From Prevotellaceae bacterium (GTDB lineage: Bacteria > Bacteroidota > Bacteroidia > Bacteroidales > Bacteroidaceae), in NCBI GenBank assembly GCA_031262265.1, contig JAISIB010000044.1:1-8237 (forward strand): 8,237 nt of DNA. The letters run 5' to 3'. Below the pieces are notes generated by a model, which saw only the letters and a program-made list of their open reading frames with translations, ran no database searches and had not been told where the DNA came from. Positions 7,594-8,237 of this stretch are shown here, piece after piece. Numbering within the stretch: position 1 is the first letter of the stretch; every line of letters begins with the position of its first letter. Position numbers and translations under genes: made by a program.

Positions 7594-7625
7594 CAAAAGT
7601 AAGGAAAAGAAATAAGAAAAAGAAA
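7594..7625 (-). promoter_or_regulatory. ruvB promoter with very short or no leader
   Basis: On the minus strand 7601-7594 is TACTTTTG, an exact -7 box. Exactly 20 bases further upstream, 7625-7622 reads TTTC, one mismatch from the -33 TTTG. The box ends only four bases before the ruvB ATG at 7589-7587. With the usual spacing, transcription would start within one or two bases of the start codon. The -33 to -7 spacer is T-rich. Confidence 0.55.
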
Positions 7626-7680
7626 TACTCGACAATCTGCCTCCCCTTTCCATCGCCGAGGATGAGAGACCTCGTACGCC

Positions 7681-7764
7681 TGTTTCAACGAGTGGCTTTG
7701 TGAGGAAATTTAGCGAGTTAGTTGTTTAAACGAGCGGCTTTGTTATTTAAACAAGCGAGTGAGA
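7681..7764. repeat. Degenerate tandem repeat with 21-base period
   Basis: Four consecutive 21-base units can be cut at 7681, 7702, 7723 and 7744. Units 1 and 3 match at 19 of 21 positions (both have the shape TGTTTnAACGAG then GGCTTTGT). Unit 4 matches unit 3 at 14 of 21. Unit 2 is more diverged but shares AGCGAGT with unit 4 at the same phase. All units keep AGYG at positions 11-14. The block lies between ruvB and the HU-related gene in non-coding DNA. The period is two helical turns, which would suit protein sites on one DNA face. Function unknown. Confidence 0.5.
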
Positions 7765-7841
7765 TATTTTCCCCACATTGGGCGATCGTTCCCTTAGAAA
7801 AGGCGAAAATCGTTTATATACGTTAAATAATCACTTAAAAA

Positions 7842-7877
7842 CTTCCCTAACCTGCCGTAACCTTCCTTAACCTGCAT
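7842..7877 (+). promoter_or_regulatory. Three 10-base-phased TAACCT boxes upstream of the HU-related gene
   Basis: The hexamer taacct begins at 7848, 7858 and 7868, exactly 10 bases apart. A larger 14-base unit, cttccYtaacctgc, occurs at 7842-7855 and 7862-7875 with one mismatch. The last copy falls where the -33 element of the promoter at 7897 should be, and no TTTG is found there. This looks like an activator or architectural-protein site contacting one face of the helix. The spacing is seen; the role is inferred. Confidence 0.5.
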
Positions 7878-7896
7878 CGGGGTACGGCCGTCGACA

Positions 7897-7904
7897 TACT
7901 TTTG
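7897..7904 (+). promoter_or_regulatory. -7 promoter box for the HU-related gene
   Basis: TACTTTTG matches the TAnnTTTG consensus exactly and is followed by C, as preferred. Transcription would begin near 7908-7909, leaving a leader of about 87 bases. There is no clear -33 TTTG; the phased TAACCT boxes take its place. Confidence 0.55.
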
Positions 7905-7908
7905 CACC

Positions 7909-7922
7909 CGTAATCGATTACG
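7909..7922. promoter_or_regulatory. 14-base perfect palindrome at the predicted transcript start
   Basis: CGTAATCGATTACG equals its own reverse complement over all 14 bases. It begins four bases after the -7 box, so it covers the expected start site of the HU-related transcript. That is a classic place for a dimeric repressor operator, possibly autoregulatory. With no unpaired loop it is a less likely RNA hairpin. Confidence 0.45.
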
Positions 7923-7944
7923 AACAACGCATGAGTATGAACCC

Positions 7945-7978
7945 GTACGGAGCATAATAAATAAACAGGCCTCCGTAC
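7945..7978 (+). promoter_or_regulatory. Leader stem-loop before the HU-related start codon
   Basis: GTACGGAG (7945-7952) pairs perfectly with CTCCGTAC (7971-7978) around an 18-base A-rich loop. The stem ends 17 bases before ATG at 7996 and is followed by an A-rich stretch that could help ribosome entry, as is common in this phylum. A short frame ATG at 7931 to TAA at 7957 (MSMNPYGA) ends just past the 5' arm. A role in translation control or mRNA stability is possible but inferred. Confidence 0.4.
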
Positions 7979-7995
7979 ACAAAAACAAAACAATT

Positions 7996-8237
7996 ATGGC
8001 AATCGCATTCAAGAAAGTGAGTAAAAGAAATCCTCAGCAACCCACAGAGGCAGGTAAAATCTATCCGCAAACCGTCACGATGGGAAACCATCTGACGCTG
8101 CCCGAAGTCGCACACCGCATGAAAGAGCGCAGCTCGCTCTCCTACGGAGACATACAAAACGTGTTGACCAATTTCGTGGAGGTCGTACGCACCATGCTCT
8201 ACGACGGACAGTCCGTCCGCATTCAGGATTTCGGTTG
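7996..8237 (+). CDS. HU-related histone-like DNA-binding protein, C-terminus cut by window edge
   Basis: From ATG at 7996 the frame is open to the right edge, giving 80 codons and two bases. It begins MAIAFKKVSKRNP, then KIYPQTVTMG (21-30). The HU/IHF fold starts about residue 33, with TLPEVAHRMKERSSLSYGDI (34-53), a helix at NVLTNFVEVVRTML (55-68) and the turn into the beta-arm at DGQSVRIQDFG (70-80). The N-terminal extension of about 30 residues before the helices marks the longer HU-related family known from Bacteroides and Porphyromonas (TIGR01201 type) rather than true HU. It would bind and bend DNA. The DNA-contacting arm and tail are beyond the window. Codons are largely C-ending (all three Phe are TTC, four of five Arg are CGC), suggesting good expression. 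It is divergent from ruvB with a 406-base regulatory gap. Confidence 0.88.
   Translation, partial: MAIAFKKVSKRNPQQPTEAGKIYPQTVTMGNHLTLPEVAHRMKERSSLSYGDIQNVLTNFVEVVRTMLYDGQSVRIQDFG

Noticed and set aside
7590..7688. N-terminal extension of RuvB from a TTG at 7688
   Set aside because: The extra 33 residues have no likeness to RuvB, the start is a rare codon, and the segment contains the -7 and -33 promoter elements. ATG at 7589 gives the normal N-terminus.
7794..8012. 72-residue minus-strand frame with a hydrophobic N-terminus
   Set aside because: It starts with TTG inside the HU-related gene, runs antisense through that gene's leader and promoter, and resembles no family I know.
1..8237. Defence system, mobile element, CRISPR array, tRNA or rRNA
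   Set aside because: I looked for transposase motifs, terminal inverted repeats, regular spacer-repeat arrays and tRNA-like cloverleafs and found none. The HU-related gene at the right edge might border an accessory region, but nothing in the window shows this.

Overview
The window looks like a chromosomal segment of a Bacteroidales bacterium (phylum Bacteroidota); the genus cannot be fixed from the sequence. The evidence is an S46 dipeptidyl peptidase, a RuvB and a PdxB with Bacteroides-like termini, a long HU-related protein of the Bacteroides/Porphyromonas type, an ECF sigma factor, and repeated TAnnTTTG promoter boxes in place of -10 TATAAT sequences. Most of the content is core metabolism and DNA maintenance. 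There is no tRNA, rRNA, CRISPR array, transposase or prophage gene in view.

Layout. Positions 1-452 (minus) hold most of an ECF sigma factor whose C-terminus lies off the left edge. The 308-base gap 453-760 holds a candidate sigma promoter, two short direct repeats and a good hairpin-plus-T-tract terminator for the gene to its right. Positions 761-3950 (minus) are a two-gene unit: an S46 dipeptidyl peptidase of the DPP7 type followed 22 bases later by pdxB. The spacer 3951-4105 is divergent and carries promoter-like boxes for both directions. An inner-membrane-anchored alpha/beta hydrolase follows (4106-5047, plus). It converges, 16 bases away, on a second minus-strand unit: ruvB (start 7589) followed 21 bases later by a polysaccharide flippase that starts with GTG. 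A small symmetric hairpin sits on the convergence point.

The 406-base gap 7590-7995, between ruvB and the divergent HU-related gene, is the most structured part of the window. From left to right it has a ruvB promoter box only four bases from the start codon, a 21-base-period degenerate repeat, three hexamers spaced exactly 10 bases apart, an exact TACTTTTG box, a 14-base perfect palindrome at the expected transcript start, a possible 8-residue leader peptide, and an 8-bp stem-loop just before the HU-related start codon. The HU-related gene runs off the right edge after 80 codons.

Functionally the genes cover peptide scavenging (DPP7), pyridoxal phosphate synthesis (PdxB), Holliday junction migration (RuvB), envelope glycan export (flippase) and an uncharacterised membrane-anchored hydrolase. 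Two regulators, the sigma factor and the HU-related protein, stand at the edges. No new multi-gene system is evident. The best leads are regulatory: the array upstream of the HU-related gene, the near-leaderless ruvB promoter and the repeated exact promoter octamer.
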